This document shows positions 8,007 to 15,439 of a stretch of DNA of 47,937 nt, in pieces. The notes beneath the pieces were generated by a model that worked only from the letters and a program-made list of their open reading frames with translations, was not told the origin of the DNA and made no database searches. The DNA is from Mycobacterium sp. E740 (GTDB lineage: Bacteria; Actinomycetota; Actinomycetes; Mycobacteriales; Mycobacteriaceae). A program made the position numbers and the translations under genes. Location: positions 1-47,937 of the forward strand of contig NZ_LZKP01000102.1 in the NCBI RefSeq assembly GCF_001672895.1, written 5' to 3'. Position 1 is the first letter of the stretch; each line of letters begins with the position of its first letter.

Positions 8007-9701
8007 TCACGACACCCGGCGACGAAGATCGGCGGTGTGCAGTGCGGCGCGGAACAGCGGCCCGATGACATCGGCGAGCTGGCGCGGTTTCGGGATCGAT
8101 GCGTGCGCGGCGCTGCCGAACACCTTCTGCAACTCGCCCGTGTCGGTCGCGGCGCCGATGGTCAGACACAGGCAGCCGATGCCCTGCCGTCGTGCTTCGG
8201 CAAGCGCGCGGCGCGCGTCGGCGGCGCCGTGAACCCGTTCATATCCGTGGTCGTAGGCGAGTCCGTCGGACAGCACGACCAGAAGCCGGCGCTTGGTACC
8301 GGCTTGCTCGGCGATCACGGAGGTGCCGTGACGAATCGCGGCACCCAGCCGGGAGTACGCACCCGGGCGCAGACCCGCCAGCCGCTTCATCACCGGCGCG
8401 TCCATGGCCTCACCGAACCGTTTGACCGGCATCAGGTTCACAGACGAACGCCCCTGGGACTGAAACGCGTACAGCGCGACCCGGTCACCGAGTTCGTGCA
8501 GCGCGGTGGTGAGCGCGGCAGCGGCCGCGCGCTGCTGTTCGTGGACGATCTCGCCGAACGTGCCCGCCTCGGCGGCCGAACCCGACACGTCGAGCAGCAC
8601 CATCACCGCCAGGTCGCGGCGTCGGCGCAAGCTGTCGACGTAGACGGCCTCGTCCGGTGCCGAGCCGGCCAGCAGCTCGACGCGGGCCTCGACCGCGGCG
8701 TCGACGTCGATGTCGTCTCCTTGCGCCTGCCGGTGGCAGCGGTCCAGCCCAATCCCCAACCGCGTCAGCGGTCGTCGCAGCGAATGCACGTCCGGACGCG
8801 GCAGACGGTTGTCCCCGTCGACCGGGACGTCGATCTCGTGCACCGTGCACCAATCGGGGCGGTAGCGCCTGCGGCGCGCGTCCCATTCGGGATACTTCCA
8901 CCCGCTGCTCGCATCGTCACCGACGTCGGCCGAGTCGGAGGACACCGACGTCACCGACGACACAGCGGCCGAGCCACGAATGCCCTTGGCGGTTCTGTGT
9001 GTCGGAGTATCCGCGCCGGGGGTGCCGCCGCCACTGAGTTGACGGACCCGACTCATCATGCGCTGCAAGAGCTTTCCCGCCGCTCCCCCACCTCCGACCG
9101 GGCTGGAGAACGGATCCATCACATCCTCGCCGTCGCCATCCTCTTCGTCGAGTTCGGCCAATTCCTTTCGGGCGCCTCCGCGCGGCACGTGCCCGCTGCG
9201 CGTGTCGGCGCATTCCACGGCGTCACGGGCCGCAAGCAGCCGGCGGGGCTTGATGACCCCGAAACTCGGCGGTGGATCGGCGATCCCAGGGCGTCCAGAT
9301 GCGACAGTCAGCGACTCGGTCGGCGACTTCGACCACATCACGACTTTGAGATCGATCAGCGATCGCACCCGCAACGGCAGCAGGTCTTCGTTCGACGCCA
9401 ACGCCCGCTGGCCTTCGATCGCCAAGTATCGTCTGGCCAACGCCGGTCGCCGGATGAGCTTGCGCACCACGTCCGGGATGAGGCTGTCGCTCGCGAGCAG
9501 CGACGCCTGCACCACGACCGAGGCCAGCTGATCGGGTGCGCTCGCACCGCGGTCGATGAAGATCGTCAGGCTGTCGGTCCACGCCGGTTCGCCGTGCTCG
9601 CCGTCGACCACGGCGACCGCCCGACCGGCCAGTGCGGACGCCAGCAGGCTGAGCCGATGCGGGGCTTCGCCGTTCCCGCTCGTCACGCTGTGCCTCACCA
9701 C
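8007..9701 (-). CDS. CbbO/NorD-type VWA-domain protein
   Basis: A 564-residue protein with a C-terminal von Willebrand factor A domain. The MIDAS motif DVSGS is near residue 380 and a second conserved aspartate is in LVVLSDGLAYD. The central part (about 170-260) is acidic and Ser/Gly-rich and probably disordered. This matches the CbbO/NorD/CoxE group that pairs with MoxR-type ATPases; the ATPase gene follows after 76 bp. A GTG at 9701 is preferred because further upstream the reading would run through the operator at 9714-9728. A GTG at 9698 is equally possible. Likely role: substrate adaptor of the ATPase in activation of a metal or haem enzyme. The client is not identified. Confidence 0.88.
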   Translation of the reverse strand: MVRHSVTSGNGEAPHRLSLLASALAGRAVAVVDGEHGEPAWTDSLTIFIDRGASAPDQLASVVVQASLLASDSLIPDVVRKLIRRPALARRYLAIEGQRALASNEDLLPLRVRSLIDLKVVMWSKSPTESLTVASGRPGIADPPPSFGVIKPRRLLAARDAVECADTRSGHVPRGGARKELAELDEEDGDGEDVMDPFSSPVGGGGAAGKLLQRMMSRVRQLSGGGTPGADTPTHRTAKGIRGSAAVSSVTSVSSDSADVGDDASSGWKYPEWDARRRRYRPDWCTVHEIDVPVDGDNRLPRPDVHSLRRPLTRLGIGLDRCHRQAQGDDIDVDAAVEARVELLAGSAPDEAVYVDSLRRRRDLAVMVLLDVSGSAAEAGTFGEIVHEQQRAAAAALTTALHELGDRVALYAFQSQGRSSVNLMPVKRFGEAMDAPVMKRLAGLRPGAYSRLGAAIRHGTSVIAEQAGTKRRLLVVLSDGLAYDHGYERVHGAADARRALAEARRQGIGCLCLTIGAATDTGELQKVFGSAAHASIPKPRQLADVIGPLFRAALHTADLRRRVS

Positions 9702-9710
9702 CCCGCATGA

Positions 9711-9739
9711 TTGACCAAATATCTGTTCCAACGTAAAGT
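9711..9739 (+). promoter_or_regulatory. Promoter of the SDR remnant with operator copy 3 (divergent with the VWA gene)
   Basis: The plus strand has TTGACC (9711-9716), a 17-bp spacer and TAAAGT (9734-9739). The 15-bp element ACCAAATATCTGTTC occupies 9714-9728 within this promoter. It ends 44 bp before the TTG start at 9773, and it also lies 12 bp from the divergent VWA gene start, so one site could control both directions. The sequence is identical to copy 4 before the TetR gene. Confidence 0.65.
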
Positions 9740-9772
9740 GCGCGCCACCGCCCGTCAACAACCGGAGGGACC

Positions 9773-10104
9773 TTGATCGACTTCACCGGGCAGGCTGTCG
9801 TGGTCACCGGGGCAGGCCGTGGTCTCGGCCGGCTGTATGCCCTCGAATTGGCAAGGCGCGGTGCGTCGGTGGTCGTCAACGATCTCGGCGGCTCCATGGG
9901 CGGTGAGGGCTCGGACGTCTCGATCGCGGATCAGGTCGTCGCGCAGATCAGCGCATCGGGCGGCTCGGCGGTGGCGTCACATCATTCGGTGGACAGCCCC
10001 GAAGGCGGTGAGGCGAGGTGAGTGCAACCGAGCCGTTCACGGTCTCGGCCTCGATCTATGACGAGGTGTTCGCGGTGACCGAGCGGTTGGGTGTCACTGG
10101 CTGA
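9773..10104 (+). pseudogene. SDR gene with internal deletion (N- and C-terminal ends only)
   Basis: From a TTG start at 9773, behind GGAGGGA, an intact SDR N-terminus is read: Rossmann motif TGAGRGLG, NDLGGSMGGEG and SVDSPEGGEA. It stops at 10019-10021 after 82 codons. In another frame, 10021-10104 encodes 27 residues (SATEPFT...ERLGVTG) and a stop, which resemble the C-terminus of the same kind of SDR, usually about 300 residues long. Roughly 190 codons, including the catalytic Ser, Tyr and Lys, are missing and the frame has shifted. The product cannot be an active dehydrogenase. The deletion could be real decay or an artefact of the same process that folded back the contig ends. Confidence 0.8.
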
Positions 10105-10141
10105 AAGCCACTCTTCGCACTCCTTCGCGCGTACACCCTTC

Positions 10142-10167
10142 TGGTAGCGTCTACCAAATATCTGTTC
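10142..10167 (+). promoter_or_regulatory. Operator copy 4 and overlapping palindrome before the tandem TetR gene
   Basis: The 15-bp element ACCAAATATCTGTTC at 10153-10167 is identical to copy 3 and ends 38 bp before the regulator start. It overlaps a perfect palindrome at 10142-10156, TGGTAG-CGT-CTACCA. Both fit autoregulation by the TetR-type product encoded immediately downstream. Confidence 0.6.
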
Positions 10168-10205
10168 AGCAGAGTCAGACCGACGGGAGCGCAGTTGGAG
10201 GTGTC

Positions 10206-11501
10206 GTGGGGCGTCCTCGCCTGACTTCACAAGGTGCCCTCGCCGAGAACGCCGGCCACTCGTACGACGACGGCACCCGGCGCACCGAAATCCTGCAGAC
10301 AGCGGCGTCGCTGATCGCCACCTCCGGCCTGCGCACCTCGTTGCAGGAGATCGCTGACGCGGCCGGCATTCTCCCCGGCAGCCTCTATCACCACTTCGAC
10401 TCCAAAGAAGCGATTCTCGTCGAACTGCTTCGCCGCTACCACGCCGATCTGGACCGGATCGCCGAGCAAGCGCAGAGCCGCCTGGACGACCCGACCTCGC
10501 TGTCGGCATTCGAGCGCCTGGTCGACCTCGGATCGGCGATCGCTCAATGCGCGGTGACCCATCGTGCGGCGTTGCAGATGACCTTCTACGAGGGCCCGTC
10601 GTCCAACCCCGAACTCACTGCCCTGGCTCAGCAGCGCCCAACGGCGATACTGCAGGCGATGGTGCAGACTCTGCGGGCCGCGCGGTGGAGCGGGTACGTC
10701 CGGCCCGAGGTCGATCTGCAGGTGCTCGCCGACCGCATCGTCCAAACGATGCTGCAGGTCGGCCTCGACGTGATACGGCACAACGCGGGCGCCGACAAGG
10801 TCGCGACGCTACTGTGCCGAATCCTGCTGGAGGGGTTGGCCGTATCCCCGCTGCCCGACGACCGGTTGGACGCCTCCCCCGCGTTCGTCGCGGCCGACGA
10901 AGTGGTGCGGTCATGGGACTCGATCGAAGACCCCGACGACAAGGGCGCGCACATCAGGGCGGTGGCGCGCGCAGAGTTCGGGCGCAAGGGTTACGAGGTC
11001 ACCACGATCAGGGACATCGCCTCGGCCGCGGGCATGGGCACCGGAACGGTGTACCGGCTGATCGGGTCAAAGGATCAGCTGTTGGCCTCGATCATGCGGT
11101 CCTTCGGTGAGAGGGTGGCCCAGGGGTGGACCAGTGTGCTGCGTTCCGACTCCTCGCCGATCGAGAAGATCGACGCGCTGTCCTGGGTCAACACCAACGT
11201 CTTGGACCGCTTCGGTGACGAGTTCCGTATCCAGCTGGCGTGGATGCGGCAGTCTCCCCCGGACACCCCTAATCCCGGCTGGCTGTTCGCCACCCGCGTG
11301 AAGCAGATGAAATCGCTTCTGGCCGAAGGCATTCGCTCGGGCGACATCGAGATCGACAGCCCGTCGAACGAAATGCTCGCCCGCGCGGTGATCGGCGTCG
11401 GGTGGGTTCCCGAGAACATTCTGCGCGATCTGGGCACCCGCGCTTCGCAGATCCACGTCCGGGACACGTTGTTGCGCGGGGTCACGACGCGCTCGGCCTG
11501 A
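10206..11501 (+). CDS. Tandem TetR-type transcriptional regulator (two DNA-binding domains)
   Basis: The 431 residues contain two TetR N-terminal helix-turn-helix domains in one chain. The first covers about residues 24-72 (IADAAGILPGSLYHHFDSKE). The second covers about 258-305 (IASAAGMGTGTVYRLIGSKD). Each is followed by a helical ligand/dimer domain. Mce3R of M. tuberculosis has the same two-domain architecture and controls an mce operon and lipid genes; the sequences are not close enough to call this Mce3R. GTG 10206 has GGAGG upstream. The gene sits centrally in the island, with copies of one operator before six transcription units, so it is the obvious candidate regulator. Binding is inferred. 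Confidence 0.92.
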   Translation: MGRPRLTSQGALAENAGHSYDDGTRRTEILQTAASLIATSGLRTSLQEIADAAGILPGSLYHHFDSKEAILVELLRRYHADLDRIAEQAQSRLDDPTSLSAFERLVDLGSAIAQCAVTHRAALQMTFYEGPSSNPELTALAQQRPTAILQAMVQTLRAARWSGYVRPEVDLQVLADRIVQTMLQVGLDVIRHNAGADKVATLLCRILLEGLAVSPLPDDRLDASPAFVAADEVVRSWDSIEDPDDKGAHIRAVARAEFGRKGYEVTTIRDIASAAGMGTGTVYRLIGSKDQLLASIMRSFGERVAQGWTSVLRSDSSPIEKIDALSWVNTNVLDRFGDEFRIQLAWMRQSPPDTPNPGWLFATRVKQMKSLLAEGIRSGDIEIDSPSNEMLARAVIGVGWVPENILRDLGTRASQIHVRDTLLRGVTTRSA

Positions 11502-11507
11502 CGTACG

Positions 11508-12704
11508 TCAGCCCACGGTGACGGGCAGTTTGCCCCATCCCCGCACGCTCGACGTGTGCGCCATGGCGGCCTCGGCGTAGTCGACGTCCCACTCCGGCCA
11601 GCGGCGAAGCATCTCCTCGAGGGCGACCCTTGCCTGCATCCGTGCCAGCGACGAACCGAGGCAGAAGTGCAGCCCCTGCCCGAACGACAGGTGTGGTCCA
11701 GTGCGATGGATGTCGAAACTCTCGCCGTTCGGGAAGTGCCGCTCATCGCGATTCGCAGAACCGTTGAGCAACAACATCACCGAACCTTCCGCGATCGCCT
11801 GCCCGTGACATTCGGTGTCGCGGGCGACGTAGCGGGCCTGCACCGGCGAGGGTGCGTGGTAGCGCAGCACCTCCTCGATCGCCCGCGGGATCAGCGAGAA
11901 GTCGCCGACGAGTTCGCGCCGCTGATCGGGGTGCTCAGCGAGCAGTTGTGCGATGAAGCCGATCAGTCGGGTCGTCGTCTCGTTTCCGGCCCCGGCGATC
12001 ATGCTTGTGTAGGTCAGCACCTCGATCCGGGTCAACGGCCGAAGCTCGCCGTCCTCTTCGACCTCGGCGTTGAGCAACTGTGTCATCAGGTCGTCGGACG
12101 GATGGTCGGCCCGCCATTCGATGTAGTCGGCGAACAGCTGGTAGGCGTTCTCGAACGTTGCCGCCGACACGGAGCGAAAGCTCCCGTCTTTCAGGCCGAT
12201 CGCCGCATCGGTGTTGTCGCGGATCTGCTGTTGGCCCTCTTCGGGGATGCCCAGCAGGTAGCCGATGGTCCGCATCGGGATCAGTGCGCCGAAGTCGGCG
12301 ATGACGTCGAACCGGGAAGCGCCGGCGAGAGAATCGAGGGCACGCACACAGAATCGACGCGTCAACGGCTCGATGGCCTCCATCCGGCGCGGGGTGAACA
12401 CCTTGGACAGCACCCGGCGATGGAGATCGTGCAGCGGGGGGTCTTCGAACAGGATCACCCCCGGCGGTACGTCGACACCGCTCATGATGACGTCCATCGT
12501 CGTGCCCTTGCCCGACCGGTAGGTGTCCCAGTTGTGCAGTTCGCGCGCCACGTCGTCGTAGCGGCTCAGCGCATAGAAGTTGTATTTCTCGTTGTGGTAC
12601 AGGGGAGCCTCTTCGCGCATCCGGCGCCAGATCGGATACGGGTCGTCGTCGATGTCGAAGTCGAATGGGTCGTAGTAGAGGTCGACGGTTCCGGCTTCGG
12701 TCAT
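11508..12704 (-). CDS. Cytochrome P450
   Basis: A complete 398-residue P450. The I-helix motif is IAGAGNETTTR (near 240), the K-helix ExxR is EEVLR (near 280), and the haem loop is LSFGQGLHFCLG (near 345). The start ATG overlaps the stop of the DapB-like gene by 4 bp (ATGA), so it is the third gene of the LLM operon. Its 3' end is convergent with the TetR gene, with 6 bp between the stops, leaving little space for a terminator. Substrate unknown; the neighbouring flavin and NAD(P)-binding genes may provide related redox steps. Confidence 0.95.
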   Translation of the reverse strand: MTEAGTVDLYYDPFDFDIDDDPYPIWRRMREEAPLYHNEKYNFYALSRYDDVARELHNWDTYRSGKGTTMDVIMSGVDVPPGVILFEDPPLHDLHRRVLSKVFTPRRMEAIEPLTRRFCVRALDSLAGASRFDVIADFGALIPMRTIGYLLGIPEEGQQQIRDNTDAAIGLKDGSFRSVSAATFENAYQLFADYIEWRADHPSDDLMTQLLNAEVEEDGELRPLTRIEVLTYTSMIAGAGNETTTRLIGFIAQLLAEHPDQRRELVGDFSLIPRAIEEVLRYHAPSPVQARYVARDTECHGQAIAEGSVMLLLNGSANRDERHFPNGESFDIHRTGPHLSFGQGLHFCLGSSLARMQARVALEEMLRRWPEWDVDYAEAAMAHTSSVRGWGKLPVTVG

Positions 12705-13801
12705 CGTTGCTCCTGTGGTCGGGTCGTCGGTCCGAAAACATGGCGGGGCAGCGTGTTCGGCAGATCGAGTGAGCTCAGTAGGCCGGCGGGAGCCGCCACC
12801 ACGTAGGGGATCGCGTTGACCACCCGCATGGCGGTTGCGCTCATCGCCGCATGTCCCGCTGCGTGGCCCTCGGCCGCCCCGAGGTTCATCGCACAGTGGA
12901 TGTCCGGATCACCGTCGATGTCGACCCGGTACGTGGCGTCGAACTCCGATGCCGGCCAGTCCGGCGCCACATCGCGCGCCATCCGGATTATGTGCTCGAC
13001 GACGATGGCTTCTCGGCCGTTGACCACGCCCGCGGCGCGAGTGCGGACAGCGCCGCAGGTGCCTGCGCCGATTGTGCCGAACGCCACCTGAATCTCCCGG
13101 TCCGTCAGGCGACGGTCGAGGGTGCCGCGAACTTCGTCGACCTCGACGCCGAGCGCTGCGGCGATCAGGTAGATCGGTGCACGCCATGCCATTTCGATGA
13201 ATCCCGGCGTCTTCAGCAGCGGCTCGAATTCCAGTGGATGGCCGAAGCCCATGCCGTTCATCATCACGTCGGCCACCGGGTAGTGGTCGTTGAGCGCCAC
13301 CTCCGTGACTGTCAGACAACGGATTTGCTTCGATTGTGTCGCGAGCAGCAAGGCCAGCTGATCGGAGCCGAAGCCGGGAAAGATGCCGGATGCGTAGAAC
13401 GACGCGCTCCCCGCCTTCGCGGCTTCCTCCATCTGCTCGCGCCACTCGGGTGAGTAGTAGGCAGGCGGATAGATCAGGCTGGTCGATGATGTCGATACCA
13501 CGTTGACGCCTGCCGCGAGCAGCCTCAGGTAGTCGGGAACCGCCCCGGCGTCGCGTTCCGGTCCGCTCGCGGCGTATACGACGCAGTCCGGCTGCAGTGC
13601 GATGAGGGCGTCGGCATCATTGGTCGCCGCCACTCCGATCGGCTCTCCGCCGGCCAGCTCCCCGGCGTCCTTGCCGACCTTGTCCTCGGAATGCACCCAC
13701 ACCCCGACCAGTTCGAGATCGGGCCTGCCCCGGATCGCGTCGATGGCGATCGATCCGACCCCACCCGTCGACCAGACCACCGTTCTCAGCGGTGATGTCA
13801 C
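12701..13801 (-). CDS. DapB-like (2,4-diaminopentanoate dehydrogenase family) NAD(P)-binding protein
   Basis: A 366-residue protein with an N-terminal Rossmann motif (VVWSTGGVGSIAID, residues 8-21), typical of the dihydrodipicolinate reductase-like group common in mycobacterial P450 clusters. The middle contains VYAASGPERDAG and STSSTSLIYPP, and the second domain begins around residue 130. Family members include amine dehydrogenases such as 2,4-diaminopentanoate dehydrogenase, but most mycobacterial copies are uncharacterised. It lies 15 bp downstream of the LLM gene and overlaps the P450 start by 4 bp. Reaction here unknown. Confidence 0.85.
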   Translation of the reverse strand: MTSPLRTVVWSTGGVGSIAIDAIRGRPDLELVGVWVHSEDKVGKDAGELAGGEPIGVAATNDADALIALQPDCVVYAASGPERDAGAVPDYLRLLAAGVNVVSTSSTSLIYPPAYYSPEWREQMEEAAKAGSASFYASGIFPGFGSDQLALLLATQSKQIRCLTVTEVALNDHYPVADVMMNGMGFGHPLEFEPLLKTPGFIEMAWRAPIYLIAAALGVEVDEVRGTLDRRLTDREIQVAFGTIGAGTCGAVRTRAAGVVNGREAIVVEHIIRMARDVAPDWPASEFDATYRVDIDGDPDIHCAMNLGAAEGHAAGHAAMSATAMRVVNAIPYVVAAPAGLLSSLDLPNTLPRHVFGPTTRPQEQR

Positions 13802-13816
13802 GAATCCTCCCGATCC

Positions 13817-14785
13817 TCAGGCATGCCCGGACGCCATCGCTGCTCGCTCGAGATAGGGCCACGCGACGTCCGGCGGCAGTCCGCCGCAGAGCGGAAGCAG
13901 CGGCAGCGGTCGGCCGGTTCGGATGTACGCGACGGCCTGCTCGACGGTGAAGACCCGGTAGGGGCCGTCGGCCACGCGTAACTCGGTAACACTGGCGGCT
14001 CTCGAGATGCTGGCTACGGATTCGTCGCCGTGCCGGTAGGACGCGGCCGTCACCGCGTCGTGCAGCAGATGCGGTCCCAATTCCCGCCACGCGGCATCCA
14101 CATCGTCGGTGACGAAGACTGCCGTCGGCGCGTCCTCATCAGGAAACTGCATCAGGCCGGGCTCGAATCCGTTGTCACGGCACTGGTTTTCGTAGTACTG
14201 CCGCAACTCCTCGGATGCGACCTGGGAGATGAATCCGAGCCCGTGGCGGGCGGCACGCCGCGCGGCGGCTCTACTGCCGCCCGCGATCAGCATGGCCGGT
14301 CCTGCCGGGGTCGCGGGCGGCGGGGTCACGTGGACGCGCCGGCCGTCGACGTCGATCGGCGTTCCGCTCAGCAGCCGCCGGAGCAGCGCCAGCGAGTCAT
14401 CGGCGAGTGCGCCACGTCGTCGCATGTCCACACCGAAGTGCTCGTACTCCTCGGCGCGATGCCCGATTCCGAAGGCGTACGACACGCGGCCGTTGCTGAT
14501 GATGTCGAGGACGGCCATTTCTTCGGCGAGCCTGACGGGGTCGCAGAAGGTGATCGGGACAGCGGCCAGCAGGATCGCCAGTCGGTCCGTGCGCGCAGCG
14601 ATCGCCGAGGCGAGGATGAGCGGGGCCGGCAGGTGGCCGTCTTGCGCGCCGTGGTGTTCGGAGAGCACAGCGACGACCGCGCCACGCGTCTCCGCCCACT
14701 CGCACATGCTGATCGCGGCCCCGTACAACTCAGTCGTAGGCGCACCGGCTATCGGCGCGCGCATGTCGAATCGAAGGGTGAACAT
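13817..14785 (-). CDS. LLM-class (luciferase-like) flavin/F420-dependent oxidoreductase
   Basis: A 322-residue TIM-barrel oxidoreductase of the bacterial luciferase-like family. It shows the typical VLSEHHG motif near residue 42, AARTDRLAILLAAV, PVRLAEEMAVLDIISNGR and the glycine-rich GGSRAAARRAA. Mycobacterial members usually use F420 or FMN; which one applies cannot be decided here. ATG 14785 is chosen because GGAG lies just upstream; GTG 14794 would add three residues. It is the first gene of a three-gene leftward operon (LLM, DapB-like, P450). The operator at 14829 ends 43 bp before this ATG. Confidence 0.92.
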   Translation of the reverse strand: MFTLRFDMRAPIAGAPTTELYGAAISMCEWAETRGAVVAVLSEHHGAQDGHLPAPLILASAIAARTDRLAILLAAVPITFCDPVRLAEEMAVLDIISNGRVSYAFGIGHRAEEYEHFGVDMRRRGALADDSLALLRRLLSGTPIDVDGRRVHVTPPPATPAGPAMLIAGGSRAAARRAARHGLGFISQVASEELRQYYENQCRDNGFEPGLMQFPDEDAPTAVFVTDDVDAAWRELGPHLLHDAVTAASYRHGDESVASISRAASVTELRVADGPYRVFTVEQAVAYIRTGRPLPLLPLCGGLPPDVAWPYLERAAMASGHA

Positions 14786-14828
14786 CAGCTCCACGCCAAG
14801 GCCGAAGGGCTCACGCCGAACGACTCTA

Positions 14829-14875
14829 ACCTAATTTTTGTTCTGGCTCTCGGTAATAGTGAATGCTATTCTCAC
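14829..14875 (-). promoter_or_regulatory. Operator copy 5 and dyad in the LLM operon promoter region
   Basis: The plus strand reads ACCTAATTTTTGTTC at 14829-14843, matching the 10153 element at 12 of 15 positions and ending 43 bp before ATG 14785. Just upstream, AATAG (14855-14859) and CTATT (14866-14870) form a 5-bp dyad, and GTGA (14859-14862) with TCAC (14872-14875) a second, offset one. The AT-rich stretch may hold the -10 region; no clear -35/-10 pair was identified. Confidence 0.5.
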
Positions 14876-14924
14876 TCGACATCGTGGCACAATCCCCCGA
14901 AGCGCCGGACCTATGACTGAAGCC

Positions 14925-14944
14925 GGACGGTCCGTCGACCGTCC
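14925..14944 (-). terminator. Stem-loop downstream of the mce operon
   Basis: GGACGGTC (14925-14932) and GACCGTCC (14937-14944) make a perfect 8-bp GC-rich stem with a CGTC loop, 12 bp beyond the stop of the last mce-operon gene. There is no U-tract, as is common in actinobacteria. A terminator is likely but not proven. Confidence 0.5.
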
Positions 14945-14956
14945 CGCGGTACGCAC

Positions 14957-15439
14957 TCAATCCACGCGGGTGAGCGTGAACGGCATCTCGATGTCGAGGA
15001 CCTTATTGAAACCGCAGGCGCCGCTGGGTCCTTCGGTTCTGTCCCAGCCCTCGTACCGATTGCGGTCCTGCGGATAACCGAGCCAGAACGTGAACGACTG
15101 CTTACCCGGAGCGGCCGTGCCGTCGATGCAGGGCTCCCAGTTCTCCACGGTCCGACTGACCTTCCAGCGGCCGCTCATGTAAACCAGGTCAGAACTCCAC
15201 CCCTGATCGCTGACCACCTTGCCGGTGCAATCCTGGTACGTGGTGCACGTCGAGGTGATCGTCCACGTCTGCGTGACGCTCAGCTCATCGTGACGCGAGT
15301 CGTTCGTCTTCGCCCAGCGCCCGTCGGAGAACGCAGTGAACACGCCGTTGACCGCCACGTCATCGTGCTGCGCGTGGGCTGGAGGCGCGACGCACACGAA
15401 CGCGATGACAGCTGCCGCAATCACCGTCACCCGATTCAT
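14957..15439 (-). CDS. Small secreted protein at the end of the mce operon
   Basis: A 160-residue protein with a clear Sec signal peptide (residues 1-23, hydrophobic core VIAAAVIAFVCV, cleavage after AHA). The mature part has five cysteines, two in a CTTYQDC pair, and the repeated pattern WTITSTC / WKVSRTVENWEPC suggests a small disulphide-bonded beta fold. I do not recognise a family with known function; similar secreted proteins occur widely in mycobacteria. ATG 15439 overlaps the mceF stop by 4 bp, so it is co-translated with the Mce proteins and probably acts in the same envelope compartment. Confidence 0.82.
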   Translation of the reverse strand: MNRVTVIAAAVIAFVCVAPPAHAQHDDVAVNGVFTAFSDGRWAKTNDSRHDELSVTQTWTITSTCTTYQDCTGKVVSDQGWSSDLVYMSGRWKVSRTVENWEPCIDGTAAPGKQSFTFWLGYPQDRNRYEGWDRTEGPSGACGFNKVLDIEMPFTLTRVD

